From: an uncultured Clostridia bacterium
GTDB lineage: Bacteria; Bacillota; Clostridia; TANB77; CAG-508
Direction: 5' to 3'
Assembly: GCA_934162535.1 (NCBI GenBank)
Contig: CAKPJC010000004.1
Location: forward strand, 31,151-95,150
DNA length: 64,000 nucleotides
Shown here: positions 1 to 9,475 of the stretch, in pieces
Position numbering within the stretch: the stretch's first letter is position 1
Layout: each line of letters starts with the position of its first letter
The notes under the pieces: generated by a model
Seen by the model: the letters and a program-made list of their open reading frames with translations, nothing else
What the model was told of the DNA's origin: nothing
Database searches by the model: none
Made by a program: the position numbers and the translations under genes

Positions 1-149
1 TCTTTTTTGACATTCATTACATTGTTTTTGAATACTCCTGTATAACTTCCATCTTCTTGTTTGTTCCATCTAAAACATTGACCACATTCAAATATATCTT
101 TTGGTTCAAATGAGTCTATATTTTTTATTGTGTATTTTTGCTCTTTCAT
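1..149 (-). CDS. 8-oxoguanine DNA glycosylase, N-terminal part (runs off the left edge)
   Basis: The minus-strand ATG at 149 follows a GAGAGG ribosome site and opens a frame that runs off the window. About 49 residues are visible. They include the CGQCFRW segment with an acidic/Gly-rich turn after it, typical of the N-terminal domain of OGG1/AlkA-superfamily 8-oxoguanine glycosylases, which excise oxidised guanine from DNA. The catalytic helix-hairpin-helix and Lys/Asp lie outside the window, so activity cannot be judged. It is upstream-independent of the Lon-like gene, whose stop lies 70 bp away. Confidence 0.7.
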   Translation of the reverse strand, partial: MKEQKYTIKNIDSFEPKDIFECGQCFRWNKQEDGSYTGVFKNNVMNVKK

Positions 150-222
150 TTTTACCTCTCTCTCGTATTTTATTATACACTATTTAAAAGCATTTTAAAA
201 GAGGTGTTTTATATTTGCACCT

Positions 223-2616
223 CTATTTGTTTTCACTTATTTTTGCATATTTTTTTAGTTTCTCATGTACTAAATAGTTTATAGTACCTAATGGAAATTT
301 ACCTTCTTTATCTTTTTTACCAGCTGGAACACCTGTTAATACTTCAATTCCCTCATCTATTGTTGATACAGCATATATATGGAATTGTTTGTTTTTCACT
401 GCATTAACAACATCATCTGATAGCTGTAAGTTATTTATATTTTGTACTGGTATCATTACACCATGTGTTCCATCAAGACCCCTCATTTTACATATTTGGA
501 AAAATCCTTCAATCTTTTCATTTACTCCACCTATTGGTTGTATTTGACCTTTTTGGTTTACCGAACCTGTTACTGCTATTGACTGTTTTATTGGTATTTC
601 TGAAAGACTTGATAATAGTCCATATAGTTCTGTACTTGATGCACTGTCTCCATCTACTCCATTATATAGTTGCTCAAAACATATGCTTGCTGTTAAACAT
701 AGTGGAATGTCTTGTGCAAATAATTCTCCTAAATATCCTGATAAAATATATACACCTTTTGAGTGTGTTGAGCCTGAAAGTTCAACTTCCCTTTCTATGT
801 TTACTATTCCACCTTTCCCCGTGTATGTGTTTACTGTAATTTTTACTGGTTTTCCAAATGTATAGTCTCCTATTGACATTACTGTTAAACCATTTATTTC
901 ACCTACTGAAGCTCCTTTTGTATTTATTAATAAAGTATTCTCTTTTATCATTTCCAAGTATCTTTCATCATATTTTCTTATTCTGTCATTTCTTTCTATT
1001 AAAGCCTTGTTTATAAATTCTTCTGTTACAATTTTTGATTTTGCAAGTTTTGCCCATGTTGACGCTTCTCCTATTATTTGTGATAAGTCACTAAATCGTG
1101 TTGATATTTTTTCCTTATCTCCTGCGAGTTTTGATGCATATTCTACCATTCTTGCCATCGCACATCTGTCTAAATGTAATAGTCCTTCTTGTTCGCAAAA
1201 TGTGTGTACAAATCTTGCAAGTTTGTTTACGTTTTCTGCATTTATTGGTGCAGTTTCCTCAAATTCTACTTTTATTTTAAATAATTTTCTAAAGTCTGAA
1301 TCCATTGATAATAGTGTATGATATATATTTCCATTTCCTACTATTATTACTTTTATATCTAGTGGGATAGGCTCTGGTTTTAATGAAATCATTGCCATTG
1401 ATGTTCTTTGTTCATTTGTGTTGTCTATACTCAATTCTTTTATTCTTAGTACTCTTTTTAATTCTTTATAACATATTGGATTTGATAATAAGTCTTTTGC
1501 TTGAAATATTATATATCCACCATTTGCCTTGTGCATTAATCCTGGTTTTAACATTGTAAAGTCTGTTTTTAGTGCTCCATAATAGTTCTCATATTCAAGC
1601 TTTCCAAATAGATTATGATATGAGTAGTTTGAATCCATTATTGCTGGACATCCTTCTTTGTTACTATTATCTATAAACAAATTTACTCTATAGTTTAAGC
1701 ATGGATCCACTTTTCTTTGCATTGGATTTTGTGGCTGTTGCTGTTGGTCTTTTTGTATTTTGTCTTCTTCTAAAAAGTATGATACATTTTTTAGTACGTC
1801 TTGTTTTACATCATTTAAGAATTGGTTTATTTTTTTGTTTCTTTTGTATTTTGATTTTATATAGTTTATATGTGCATTTACTGTTAATAGTGCTACATTT
1901 GACTGCCATTCTGATACTTTTTTGTCAGATTGTCTTTCTATTTGTTTTATTTGACTTATTGCTTCCATTATTTGTTGTTGTACTATTACTGATTTTGCTT
2001 CATATTCTTGTTTTATTTTTTCGTCTAGTTTATCAAATTCTTCTTCTGGTATTACTTTTCCATCTATTATAGGCATCATGTATATTCCATTTTGTGCAGA
2101 TTTTACTTGAAATCCATGTTTTAGTGAGTCATTGTTTAGCTTTGTCATTAGTGTCTCTCTTTTTTCTTCAAATTCTTTTTTTATTAGTCCTTTTTCTTTT
2201 TCAAAGTCTTCTGCATTAAATGTTTTTTTTATGTCCTTTTTTACTTCTTTTATAAAGCCATCCATGTTTTCTTTGAATTCTTTTCCTTGTCCAGCTGGTA
2301 GCGCTACTGCTACTGGCTCATTTGGATTTTGGAAGTTATATATATAACACCAGTCATTTGGAGTTTTTCTCTTTTTTGATATTTCATCTAAATAGTGTTT
2401 TGCATACATTGTTTTTCCAACTCCACTTGGTCCTTCTATATATATGTTGTTTCCTTTTACTTCAACATTTACTCCAAATTCTAGTGCTTTTATTCCTCTT
2501 TCTTGCCCTATTCCATCATTTATTTCTTGTAGTTCTTGTGTTGTTTCAAAGTCAAATAATTTTGTATCACATATCATTTTTAAGTCTCTGTAACTTAATT
2601 CTTTTTTATCTTTCAT
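223..2616 (-). CDS. Lon-like ATP-dependent protease (LonB-type, peptidase S16)
   Basis: A 797-residue AAA+ protease. Walker A GPSGVGKT is at residues 62-69. A long charged coiled-coil insertion follows (about 120-290). The C-terminal S16 domain has the catalytic Ser in GDSASS (about residue 657) and the Lys in GGVNEKIEGFF (about 700), the Ser-Lys dyad of Lon. The order, ATPase with insertion and then protease, without the Lon N-terminal substrate domain, matches the LonB/COG1067 group of Firmicutes rather than LonA. It would degrade damaged or regulatory proteins. The start follows a GGAGG-like site (minus strand, 2620s). No in-frame CGG codon occurs in it. Confidence 0.88.
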   Translation of the reverse strand: MKDKKELSYRDLKMICDTKLFDFETTQELQEINDGIGQERGIKALEFGVNVEVKGNNIYIEGPSGVGKTMYAKHYLDEISKKRKTPNDWCYIYNFQNPNEPVAVALPAGQGKEFKENMDGFIKEVKKDIKKTFNAEDFEKEKGLIKKEFEEKRETLMTKLNNDSLKHGFQVKSAQNGIYMMPIIDGKVIPEEEFDKLDEKIKQEYEAKSVIVQQQIMEAISQIKQIERQSDKKVSEWQSNVALLTVNAHINYIKSKYKRNKKINQFLNDVKQDVLKNVSYFLEEDKIQKDQQQQPQNPMQRKVDPCLNYRVNLFIDNSNKEGCPAIMDSNYSYHNLFGKLEYENYYGALKTDFTMLKPGLMHKANGGYIIFQAKDLLSNPICYKELKRVLRIKELSIDNTNEQRTSMAMISLKPEPIPLDIKVIIVGNGNIYHTLLSMDSDFRKLFKIKVEFEETAPINAENVNKLARFVHTFCEQEGLLHLDRCAMARMVEYASKLAGDKEKISTRFSDLSQIIGEASTWAKLAKSKIVTEEFINKALIERNDRIRKYDERYLEMIKENTLLINTKGASVGEINGLTVMSIGDYTFGKPVKITVNTYTGKGGIVNIEREVELSGSTHSKGVYILSGYLGELFAQDIPLCLTASICFEQLYNGVDGDSASSTELYGLLSSLSEIPIKQSIAVTGSVNQKGQIQPIGGVNEKIEGFFQICKMRGLDGTHGVMIPVQNINNLQLSDDVVNAVKNKQFHIYAVSTIDEGIEVLTGVPAGKKDKEGKFPLGTINYLVHEKLKKYAKISENK

Positions 2617-2727
2617 TTTTTCCTCCGTGCACTTTTATTTTATCCCTTTTTTTCTTTTTTATTTTATATTAGTTGTATTTTTTTGTAAAGTATTTTTATG
2701 ATTTTTGTTGAAGTTTTTGGCACTTCT

Positions 2728-3153
2728 TTAATCATTAATTTTTTTTAGTGTTTCTATTTTTATTTCTTGATTTTGATTATTTTCCATGTATGTAACATAT
2801 GCTTTTATAATTTTCACAGCACTTCCATCATCATAATCTTCTACAGCTATTTCTACTTTATATCCTTTTGGAACATCTAAATCGGCTAGTGTTGAAATAT
2901 TGCTTTCGCTTATTTCTTTTTTACCTTCATCATCACCTATTTTTGTATTTTTTAAATTTGAAAAGTCCTCAAGTTTCATTCTTTCTATTGTATTTATTGC
3001 TAAATTTGTTGCTTCAGCTTTTCTATTTATTTTCTTTGTGGTTACTGATGTATTATAAAAGAGGCCTGTTATTAATGATACAAATAATATTAATATTAGT
3101 ACAGATATTGCAATATCAATTCCTGTTACCCCTTTACTATTTTTTAAATTCAT
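2728..3153 (-). CDS. Pilin-like membrane protein, short paralogue
   Basis: 141 residues. The N-terminus is a short basic stretch, then GVTGIDIAIS and one long hydrophobic helix (about residues 10-32), then a soluble domain. This resembles type IV pilin/pseudopilin N-termini (basic leader, Gly, hydrophobic helix), but the canonical Glu at +5 is not clear, so 'pilin-like' is an inference. The whole protein is nearly identical to the first ~155 residues of the neighbouring 3300-5102 gene and stops at ETLKKIND, where the neighbour continues. It is therefore a tandem duplicate without the C-terminal domain. An AAAAGGGGAAG site precedes ATG 3153. Confidence 0.6.
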   Translation of the reverse strand: MNLKNSKGVTGIDIAISVLILILFVSLITGLFYNTSVTTKKINRKAEATNLAINTIERMKLEDFSNLKNTKIGDDEGKKEISESNISTLADLDVPKGYKVEIAVEDYDDGSAVKIIKAYVTYMENNQNQEIKIETLKKIND

Positions 3154-3299
3154 AATAACTTCCCCTTTTTATTTTTTCTTATACTTATTAAACTAACATT
3201 TTCACACTAATTTGTCAAGATATTTTTAAAAGAACAAATAAGAAAATTTTTCTTATTTGTTCTTACCCGATTTTAATTCTTGTAACTTTTTTATTACAA

Positions 3300-5102
3300 C
3301 TATTTTACATACAATGCTATTCTGTACCCCGTGTCTATATCTGTCGTTGTTGCTGATATTTCTTCTCTTTTTGTTATTGCATTATTTCCTATATTGAAAT
3401 ATTTTCCTCCTCTTATTATGTAATTGTCTCCAGTTTTTTCTGCTGTTATTTCTGCCATGTTCCCTGCTATGTCATATAGGTTGTTTATTTTCCATGCATC
3501 ACTATATCCTGTTACCTCACTTGTGTTTGGCGATACAGAGTAATTTAATGTTACTGTTGATACATCTGTAAAATATGCTAGTCTTGTATCTTGCTTTATC
3601 GCTACGACTTTTTCCATTTTTGTATTAGCTTTTCCAACAGTGATTGTATTAGGTCCCCATGGTGTATCTGAATCAAAGTCTATTTCAGCCCCTTTTTGTA
3701 TTGCATATATGTCTATATCAATTCCTGTATCTTTCGATATTTTACTATCATTAATATTATTTGTTATATTAATTGGAATTTGAATCGTATCCTTAGATTT
3801 TATTATCTCCTTATAGTACCAAACTCCAGCTTTTTTTATCCATTTATCCGGTTGTTCTGAATTGTATTCAATTGATTTTATGTTATCACTATTATTTGAT
3901 GTATCTTTAATTGCTATATATGCATCTGTATCTCCAGTATTTGTGATTCTTAAACTTGTCATACTTTTACTTTCGTATGATGGAGCCTGTATTGATGTAT
4001 GCTGTAATTCAGTATCAATACTCAGTGTTTTAATACTTGGAACATAAAATCCAAATCTCTTTTTTGATAAGCAAACACTTTTTATTGCATTATTGTTTTT
4101 ATTTTCAAACATAATTGATGAAAATGTTTTCCCTATGTTCTGTCTATTGAAGTCACAATAGTTACCATAATTATCCACTTCATTTATATCGTATGTTTTT
4201 TTTATCCAAGCCATTGCATTATCCCATTGCTTACCATATACAGGTGTTGAAGTAACTTCCCAACTACTATCTTTTGAATACATTTCTCTGGCTTCTGCTA
4301 TTGCATTAATTGGCGTCATATTTGTTTTTGGTTGATATCCACGCATTGATACTGGTTTACCATCTTTTTCTCCAATTTCATATCTACTTACGAAATATCC
4401 ACCATATTTTTTTATACTTTTTTCTATATTCTTTTGTTCCTCTTCTGAATTTGCATCTACATTGTCTGTGTATGTTTTTCCGGTTCCATCATAATCTTTT
4501 GTATTATAATCTGTAGTTGGTATCCATACAAATTGGTTTCTTGTTTTTCTCGCTGTTTCAACATTACTGTTTGTTACAGGGTCTGTTCCCTCATATATTA
4601 CTAATCCTTTTTCTTTATCATTTTCTCCGTCTGCCCCTGACACAACAAACCCAGCAGGTATTGGTACTTCTTTTTCCCCACTGTCAACTTTTTTTAGTGT
4701 TTCTATTTTTATTTCTTGGTTTTGATTATTTTCCATGTATGTAACATATGCTCTTATTATTTTTGCAGCACTTCCATCATCATAATCTTCTACAGCTACT
4801 TCTACCTTATACCCATTTGGAATATCTAAATCTGCTAATGTAGAAATATTGCTTTCATTTATTCCTTTTCTGCCATCATCATCACCAGTTTTTGTGTTTT
4901 CTAAATCAGCAAAGTCCACAAGTTTCATTCTTTCTATTACACTTATTGCTAGATTTGTTGCTTCTGTTTTTCTATCTATTTTTTTTGTTGTTACAGCTGT
5001 ATTGTAGAAAAGACCTGATATTAATGATATAAATATTATTAATATTACTACAGATACGGCAATATCTACTCCTGTTACTCCTTTATTATTCTTTAGTTTC
5101 AT
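3300..5102 (-). CDS. Pilin-like helix fused to a formylglycine-enzyme-like (SUMF1/FGE) domain
   Basis: About 600 residues from ATG 5102, chosen because AAAGGAG lies 9 bases upstream. A longer reading from 5147 lacks a ribosome site. The first ~140 residues copy the neighbouring pilin-like protein: basic leader, hydrophobic helix, polar domain. A domain of the FGE-sulfatase/SUMF1 fold follows, recognised from FVWIP, GGYFVSRYEIG, the Trp-rich middle, NNLYDIAGNMAEIT and the end GYRIALYVK. In the family the domain oxidises a Cys to formylglycine or simply binds ligands. The catalytic Cys pair is not evident, so a binding or structural role is likely. It is probably displayed outside the membrane. 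Confidence 0.6.
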   Translation of the reverse strand: MKLKNNKGVTGVDIAVSVVILIIFISLISGLFYNTAVTTKKIDRKTEATNLAISVIERMKLVDFADLENTKTGDDDGRKGINESNISTLADLDIPNGYKVEVAVEDYDDGSAAKIIRAYVTYMENNQNQEIKIETLKKVDSGEKEVPIPAGFVVSGADGENDKEKGLVIYEGTDPVTNSNVETARKTRNQFVWIPTTDYNTKDYDGTGKTYTDNVDANSEEEQKNIEKSIKKYGGYFVSRYEIGEKDGKPVSMRGYQPKTNMTPINAIAEAREMYSKDSSWEVTSTPVYGKQWDNAMAWIKKTYDINEVDNYGNYCDFNRQNIGKTFSSIMFENKNNNAIKSVCLSKKRFGFYVPSIKTLSIDTELQHTSIQAPSYESKSMTSLRITNTGDTDAYIAIKDTSNNSDNIKSIEYNSEQPDKWIKKAGVWYYKEIIKSKDTIQIPINITNNINDSKISKDTGIDIDIYAIQKGAEIDFDSDTPWGPNTITVGKANTKMEKVVAIKQDTRLAYFTDVSTVTLNYSVSPNTSEVTGYSDAWKINNLYDIAGNMAEITAEKTGDNYIIRGGKYFNIGNNAITKREEISATTTDIDTGYRIALYVK

Positions 5103-5233
5103 TATGTTTTTCTCCTTTTCTCTTACTATACTTAAATATACTATCAATGATGCCAGTTTTTGTCAATACCTTTTGACCAAAAACAAACAAGAAAAATAGA
5201 TGTCCTCTTTTTGATTCCATCTACTTTCTTTTA

Positions 5234-5800
5234 CTATTCAGCTTTTTTTTCTTTTTTTTCTGTTTTTACTTCTTTAGCTGGTTTCGCTTCTTTTTCAACT
5301 ACTTCTTCAGTTTTTTCAGCTGTTTCAACTTTTGCTTCTACAACTGGTGCTTCAGGAGCAACTTCTTTGCTAACTACTTCTTCAACTTTTTCTACTTCTT
5401 TAGCTGGTTCTTCAACATCGTCTCCTTTGATAACGATTTCTTTGTTTTCAATTCTTGCTCCAACCATTTCTTTAGTCTTAGAAGCTTTACCTGTTCTTTC
5501 TCTTAGATAGTATAATTTAGCTCTTCTTGCTTTACCAACTCTAACTACTTCTACTTTTTCTACTAGTGGTGAATGAATTAAAAATGTTTTTTCTACACCT
5601 ACACCATATGATATTTTTCTTACTGTAAATGTGCTATTTACTCCTCCACCTTGTTTTTTAATTATTATTCCTTCAAATACTTGGATTCTTTCTTTATTTC
5701 CTTCTTTTATTTTAACATGTACTCTAACTGTGTTTCCAACTTTTAGGTCTGGAATTTTGTTTTTTAATTGTTCATGTTCTATTGATTTTATGATATCCAT
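5234..5800 (-). CDS. rplS: 50S ribosomal protein L19 with long acidic/Ala-rich tail
   Basis: Residues 1-~115 are ordinary L19 (IPDLKVGNTVRVHVKI, VFEGIII, RVGKARRAKLYYLRER). L19 sits at the 30S-50S interface. The protein is 188 residues, against about 115 in the family. The extra ~70 C-terminal residues are low-complexity Glu/Val/Lys/Ala, with repeated VEKVEE, EAPVVEAKVE and AEKTEE segments ending in a Lys-rich stretch. It is the last gene of the ylxM-ffh-rpsP-khpA-rimM-trmD-rplS block, with AAGGAGG before ATG 5800. Confidence 0.95.
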   Translation of the reverse strand: MDIIKSIEHEQLKNKIPDLKVGNTVRVHVKIKEGNKERIQVFEGIIIKKQGGGVNSTFTVRKISYGVGVEKTFLIHSPLVEKVEVVRVGKARRAKLYYLRERTGKASKTKEMVGARIENKEIVIKGDDVEEPAKEVEKVEEVVSKEVAPEAPVVEAKVETAEKTEEVVEKEAKPAKEVKTEKKEKKAE

Positions 5801-5855
5801 TAGTATTTACCTCCTTCTTTCTTTATGTAAGCGGTACTTTATTAGTACTTTACAA

Positions 5856-6566
5856 CTATTTTATTATTTCTAAATATTCTTTGTCTTCTTCAGACAGTTC
5901 TACATTTTTTAATAATTCTGGTCTTTTTTTATAAGTATTTTTTAATGCTTCACATCTTCTCCATTTATTTATGTTTTCATGATGCCCTGATTGCAGTATT
6001 TCTGGAACCTTAACACCTTCAAATGTTTCTGGTCTTGTATATTGTGGATATTCAAGTATTCCCTGTGAAAATGATTCTTCTGATGTTGAATCTTCACTAA
6101 GTACCCCTTCTACATATCTACTAACACTGTCGATTAGTATCATCGCTGGAAGTTCCCCTCCTGTGAGTACATAATCACCTATAGATATTTCTTCGTCTAC
6201 AATTTTGTCCAATACTCTTTGGTCTATTCCTTCATAATGTCCACATAGTAAAATAAGATGTTTTTCTTTACTTAGTTCCTCGACCTTTTTTTGGTTTAAT
6301 ACTTTTCCCTGTGGTGTTAGATATATTACTTTTGCATTTTCATCTTTTATTGAGTTATATGCATCATATACTACATCTGGCTGAATTACCATTCCAGCTC
6401 CACCACCATATGGAGTGTCATCTACTTTTTTATGTTTATTTTTAGAAAAGTCTCTAATATTTATCAAATTAATTTGTATTAGTTTTTTTTCTTCAGCTTT
6501 TCCAATTACACTTTTCTTTACTGCTTCAAACATTTCTGGAAATAGTGTTAATACATCAAATTTCAT
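5856..6566 (-). CDS. trmD: tRNA (guanine-N1-)-methyltransferase
   Basis: 236 residues, the usual TrmD length. It methylates G37 of tRNAs with a G36, using SAM, which prevents +1 frameshifting. The sequence shows the SPOUT trefoil-knot segments: KFDVLTLFPEMFE at the start, LLCGHYEGIDQRV, EISIGDYVLTGGELPAM, and the Asp-rich loop before it. The start follows GGAGGAATTAG. That TrmD guards against +1 slippage is of interest given the CGG +1 sites reported elsewhere in this window, but no change in its key motifs is visible. Confidence 0.95.
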   Translation of the reverse strand: MKFDVLTLFPEMFEAVKKSVIGKAEEKKLIQINLINIRDFSKNKHKKVDDTPYGGGAGMVIQPDVVYDAYNSIKDENAKVIYLTPQGKVLNQKKVEELSKEKHLILLCGHYEGIDQRVLDKIVDEEISIGDYVLTGGELPAMILIDSVSRYVEGVLSEDSTSEESFSQGILEYPQYTRPETFEGVKVPEILQSGHHENINKWRRCEALKNTYKKRPELLKNVELSEEDKEYLEIIK

Positions 6567-6600
6567 CTAATTCCTCCTAATTCACGTTTTGGGTGAATTA

Positions 6601-7104
6601 TTATATTAAACCTGGTATGAGATGTACTATTATTTTTTCATCTAATATTACTTCTTTGATTACTTCGTCAATTCCTGGTAATAGTATTTGTTTTCCTAGT
6701 TCATCTTTTACTACATATATGTCTTTTCCTCCAGTGTTATATATGTCATCAACTTTTCCAAGTAGCTTTCCTTCATCTGTATAAACATCTAATCCTATTA
6801 GGTCAACTATGTAGTATGTTCCTTCTTCAAGTGGTATCGCATCTTTTCTATCTACTTCTAAAAATGCGTTTCTTAGTTTTTCCGCTGTTTCAATATTGTC
6901 TATACCTTTGAATTTTACTAATACCATGTTTTTATGATATTTTACATTTTCTATTTTATAAAGTTCTGACTTACCTTTGATTTTTACATATACGGTTTTC
7001 AATTCGTCAAATCTTGTTATATCATCTGTAAAAGGATTTACTTTTACTTCTCCTTTTATTCCAAATGTATTTACTATTTGACCTATTTCTAGTCTTTTTT
7101 GCAT
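6601..7104 (-). CDS. rimM: Ribosome maturation factor RimM
   Basis: About 167 residues. The N-terminal RimM barrel (LEIGQIVNTFGIKGEVKVNP) is followed by a PRC-like barrel (DLIGLDVYTDEGKLLGKV, DIYVVKD, LLPGIDEVIKEV). It assists 16S rRNA processing and 30S head assembly together with S19. I chose ATG 7104 because GGAG sits 7 bases upstream. The alternative ATG 7116 overlaps the stop of the preceding khpA gene. It lies just upstream of trmD, as in most bacteria. Confidence 0.93.
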   Translation of the reverse strand: MQKRLEIGQIVNTFGIKGEVKVNPFTDDITRFDELKTVYVKIKGKSELYKIENVKYHKNMVLVKFKGIDNIETAEKLRNAFLEVDRKDAIPLEEGTYYIVDLIGLDVYTDEGKLLGKVDDIYNTGGKDIYVVKDELGKQILLPGIDEVIKEVILDEKIIVHLIPGLI

Positions 7105-7115
7105 ATTTTTCTCCA

Positions 7116-7346
7116 TTATCCAATAAATTCTACTGTAACTTTTTTATTTTTTCTATTTGATACAGCTCTTATTATTGTTCTTATAGATTGTGCAATTTTA
7201 CCTTGTCTACCTATGATTTTCCCCATATCTCCTTCAGCAACTTTTACTTCAAAGATTATGTTTTTCTCTCCCTCAACTTCTTTTATTTCTACAGCTTCAG
7301 GATTGTCTACTAGATTCTTTATGATTGTTTCTAATATTTCTTTCAT
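7116..7346 (-). CDS. khpA: KH-domain RNA-binding protein KhpA (YlqC)
   Basis: 76 residues, all one KH domain with the GKIIGRQGK loop (GxxG) at about 48-56. In Firmicutes KhpA pairs with KhpB/Jag to bind RNA and affects cell elongation. It sits between rpsP and rimM, its usual place, with GGAGG before ATG 7346. Confidence 0.92.
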   Translation of the reverse strand: MKEILETIIKNLVDNPEAVEIKEVEGEKNIIFEVKVAEGDMGKIIGRQGKIAQSIRTIIRAVSNRKNKKVTVEFIG

Positions 7347-7355
7347 AGTGTCCTC

Positions 7356-7589
7356 CTATTTTGCATTTTTTATTAATGCTTTTACTGTGTCTGTTGGTTG
7401 TGCACCATTTTTTATCCATTGTTCTAATTTTTCTTGATTTAGAACTATTGTTGATGGTTTTGTCATTGGGTCATATGTTCCTATTTTTTCGATGATTTTT
7501 CCATCTCTTGGAGATTTAGAATCAGCTACAACTATATGATAGAATGGAGCTCTTTTCTTTCCTTCTCTTTGTAATCTTATTTTTACCAT
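7356..7589 (-). CDS. rpsP: 30S ribosomal protein S16
   Basis: 77 residues starting MVKIRLQREG, the conserved S16 N-terminus, with FYHIVVADSKSPRDG and GTYDPM following. I take ATG 7589, which has a strong AGGAGGTG site, rather than the upstream ATG at 7598 inside that site. It lies between ffh and khpA. Confidence 0.96.
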   Translation of the reverse strand: MVKIRLQREGKKRAPFYHIVVADSKSPRDGKIIEKIGTYDPMTKPSTIVLNQEKLEQWIKNGAQPTDTVKALIKNAK

Positions 7590-7632
7590 GTTAGTCACCT
7601 CCTAATTAATATATGAATTTAAAATTTAATAA

Positions 7633-8985
7633 CTATATTTTGAAGTTTTTTAGGTCATCCATATTCATATTTTTCATCATGTTTTTCATTCCACCTTTTC
7701 CTGATTTCATTTGTTTCATCATTTTTTGTGTCATTTCAAATGATTTTATGAATTTGTTGATGTCCTGTACTGTTGTTCCACTACCTTTTGCGATTCTTTG
7801 TCTTCTACTTGCATTTAGTAGTTTTACATTTCTTTTTTCTTGTTTTGTCATTGAACATATTATCGCTTCAACTTTGTCAAATTCTTTGTCATCTACGTTC
7901 AAGTCTTTTATTTTATTCATTCCTGGTATCATTTTAAGTAATGATGAGAATGATCCCATTTTTTTCACTTGCCTAATTTGTGCTAAATAATCGTCTAAGT
8001 CTAATTCTTTTTTTTGTAATTGCTTTTCTAGTGCTTCTGCTTCTTCTTGTGAGATGGTTTCTTCTGCTCTTTCTATTATTGATAATACATCTCCCATTCC
8101 AAGTATTCTTGATGTCATTCTTTCAGGATTAAATACTTCTATGTCACTTAATTTTTCTCCCGTTGCAGAAAATTTTATTGGCTTTCCTGTAACTTTCTTT
8201 ACTGAAAGTGCTGCACCACCACGCGTGTCTCCATCTAATTTTGTTAGTACTACTCCGTCTATTCCTACTGCTTCATTGAAGCTTTTTGCAATGTTTACTG
8301 CATCTTGACCTGTCATTGAGTCTACTACTAATAAGATTTCATGTGGTTTTACATTTTGCTTTACATTTTTTAGTTCTTGCATTAGTTCATCATCTATATG
8401 TAGCCTTCCTGCTGTATCTAGTATTACTACATCATTTAATTTTGATATTGCCACATTTATTGCTTGTTTTGCTATTTGTACAACATCTCTTGAATTTTCA
8501 TTACTATATACCGGAATGTTTAGTTGTGCTCCTACAACCTGCAATTGCTTTATCGCTGCTGGTCTGTATATGTCGCATGCTACTAATAATGGTTTTTTTC
8601 CTTGTTTTCTTAAAAGATTTGCTAGTTTCCCTGCCGTTGTTGTTTTCCCTGACCCTTGAAGCCCCACTAACATTATTATTGTTGGTGGATTTGGAGTAAA
8701 GTTTATTTTGCTTTCTGTTCCTCCTAATAGTTCTATCATTTCGTCTTTTACAATTTTTATAACTTGTTGCCCTGGTGTTAATGATTTCATTACATCTTGA
8801 CCTAGTGCCTTCTCTTGTATGTTTGCTATAAATTCTTTTACTATTTTATAGTTTACATCTGCTTCTAGTAATGCAAGTTTTACTTCTCTTAGCATTTCTT
8901 TTAAATCGCTTTCTGTTATTCTTGCTTTTCCTCTAATTTTTCTTGTTATTTCTTGTAATCTTGATGATAGCCCTTCAAATGCCAT
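7633..8985 (-). CDS. ffh: Signal recognition particle protein Ffh (SRP54)
   Basis: 450 residues, the usual length. The N domain is followed by the GTPase G domain (GLQGSGKTT about 108-116, LDTAGR, TKLDGD) and a Met-rich M domain at the C-terminus, which binds 4.5S RNA and signal sequences. It targets ribosomes making membrane proteins to FtsY and SecYEG. Arg codons are AGA or CGT/CGA-type. The several CGG trinucleotides on this strand are all out of frame. Confidence 0.97.
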   Translation of the reverse strand: MAFEGLSSRLQEITRKIRGKARITESDLKEMLREVKLALLEADVNYKIVKEFIANIQEKALGQDVMKSLTPGQQVIKIVKDEMIELLGGTESKINFTPNPPTIIMLVGLQGSGKTTTAGKLANLLRKQGKKPLLVACDIYRPAAIKQLQVVGAQLNIPVYSNENSRDVVQIAKQAINVAISKLNDVVILDTAGRLHIDDELMQELKNVKQNVKPHEILLVVDSMTGQDAVNIAKSFNEAVGIDGVVLTKLDGDTRGGAALSVKKVTGKPIKFSATGEKLSDIEVFNPERMTSRILGMGDVLSIIERAEETISQEEAEALEKQLQKKELDLDDYLAQIRQVKKMGSFSSLLKMIPGMNKIKDLNVDDKEFDKVEAIICSMTKQEKRNVKLLNASRRQRIAKGSGTTVQDINKFIKSFEMTQKMMKQMKSGKGGMKNMMKNMNMDDLKNFKI

Positions 8986-9007
8986 GTTTTTCTCCTCTCT
9001 CTTTTGT

Positions 9008-9355
9008 TTATACTAAACAATTTAATTCTTTTTTTACTTCTTCCAATATACTTTCTACCTTTTTGTCTGATGAGTCTTTTTGTATTTTGTTTAGGTTTAA
9101 CAGTATATGTTCGATTTGTTTTTCTTGATTAATTGTCTTTTTCATAAACAATAGCTTTTCTTCAAACTCGAAAAGTTTTCTTTCCCCCTTTTTGATGATA
9201 TCTCTTACTGCTTGTCTTGTTATCTCATTGATTTCTGCAATTTCTGATAAAGATAAGTCTTTGTTGTAGTAGTAGTCTATGTATTCATATTGTTTGTCTG
9301 TCAACATTTTTCCGTAGATTTGCCATAGTATGCTTATTTCTACTTTCTTTTCCAT
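9008..9355 (-). CDS. ylxM: YlxM/p13-like DNA-binding protein, SRP-associated
   Basis: 115 residues. A sigma-70 region-4-like helix-turn-helix is visible (LTDKQYEYIDYYY, then LSEIAEINEITRQAVRD), followed by a coiled C-terminus. YlxM is encoded next to ffh throughout Firmicutes and is thought to modulate SRP. It is the first gene of the block, with about 120 bp of leader before the next gene. Confidence 0.9.
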   Translation of the reverse strand: MEKKVEISILWQIYGKMLTDKQYEYIDYYYNKDLSLSEIAEINEITRQAVRDIIKKGERKLFEFEEKLLFMKKTINQEKQIEHILLNLNKIQKDSSDKKVESILEEVKKELNCLV

Positions 9356-9475
9356 GCTACTACCTTCTTTCTTAAGTGGTTATGTTTTTATTGTTTTTTA
9401 CTGTAATGCTTATATACTTTACACCATTTTTCTCATTTTGTCAAGTGTTTTGAAGCTTTTTTTCAAAGTTTTTGT

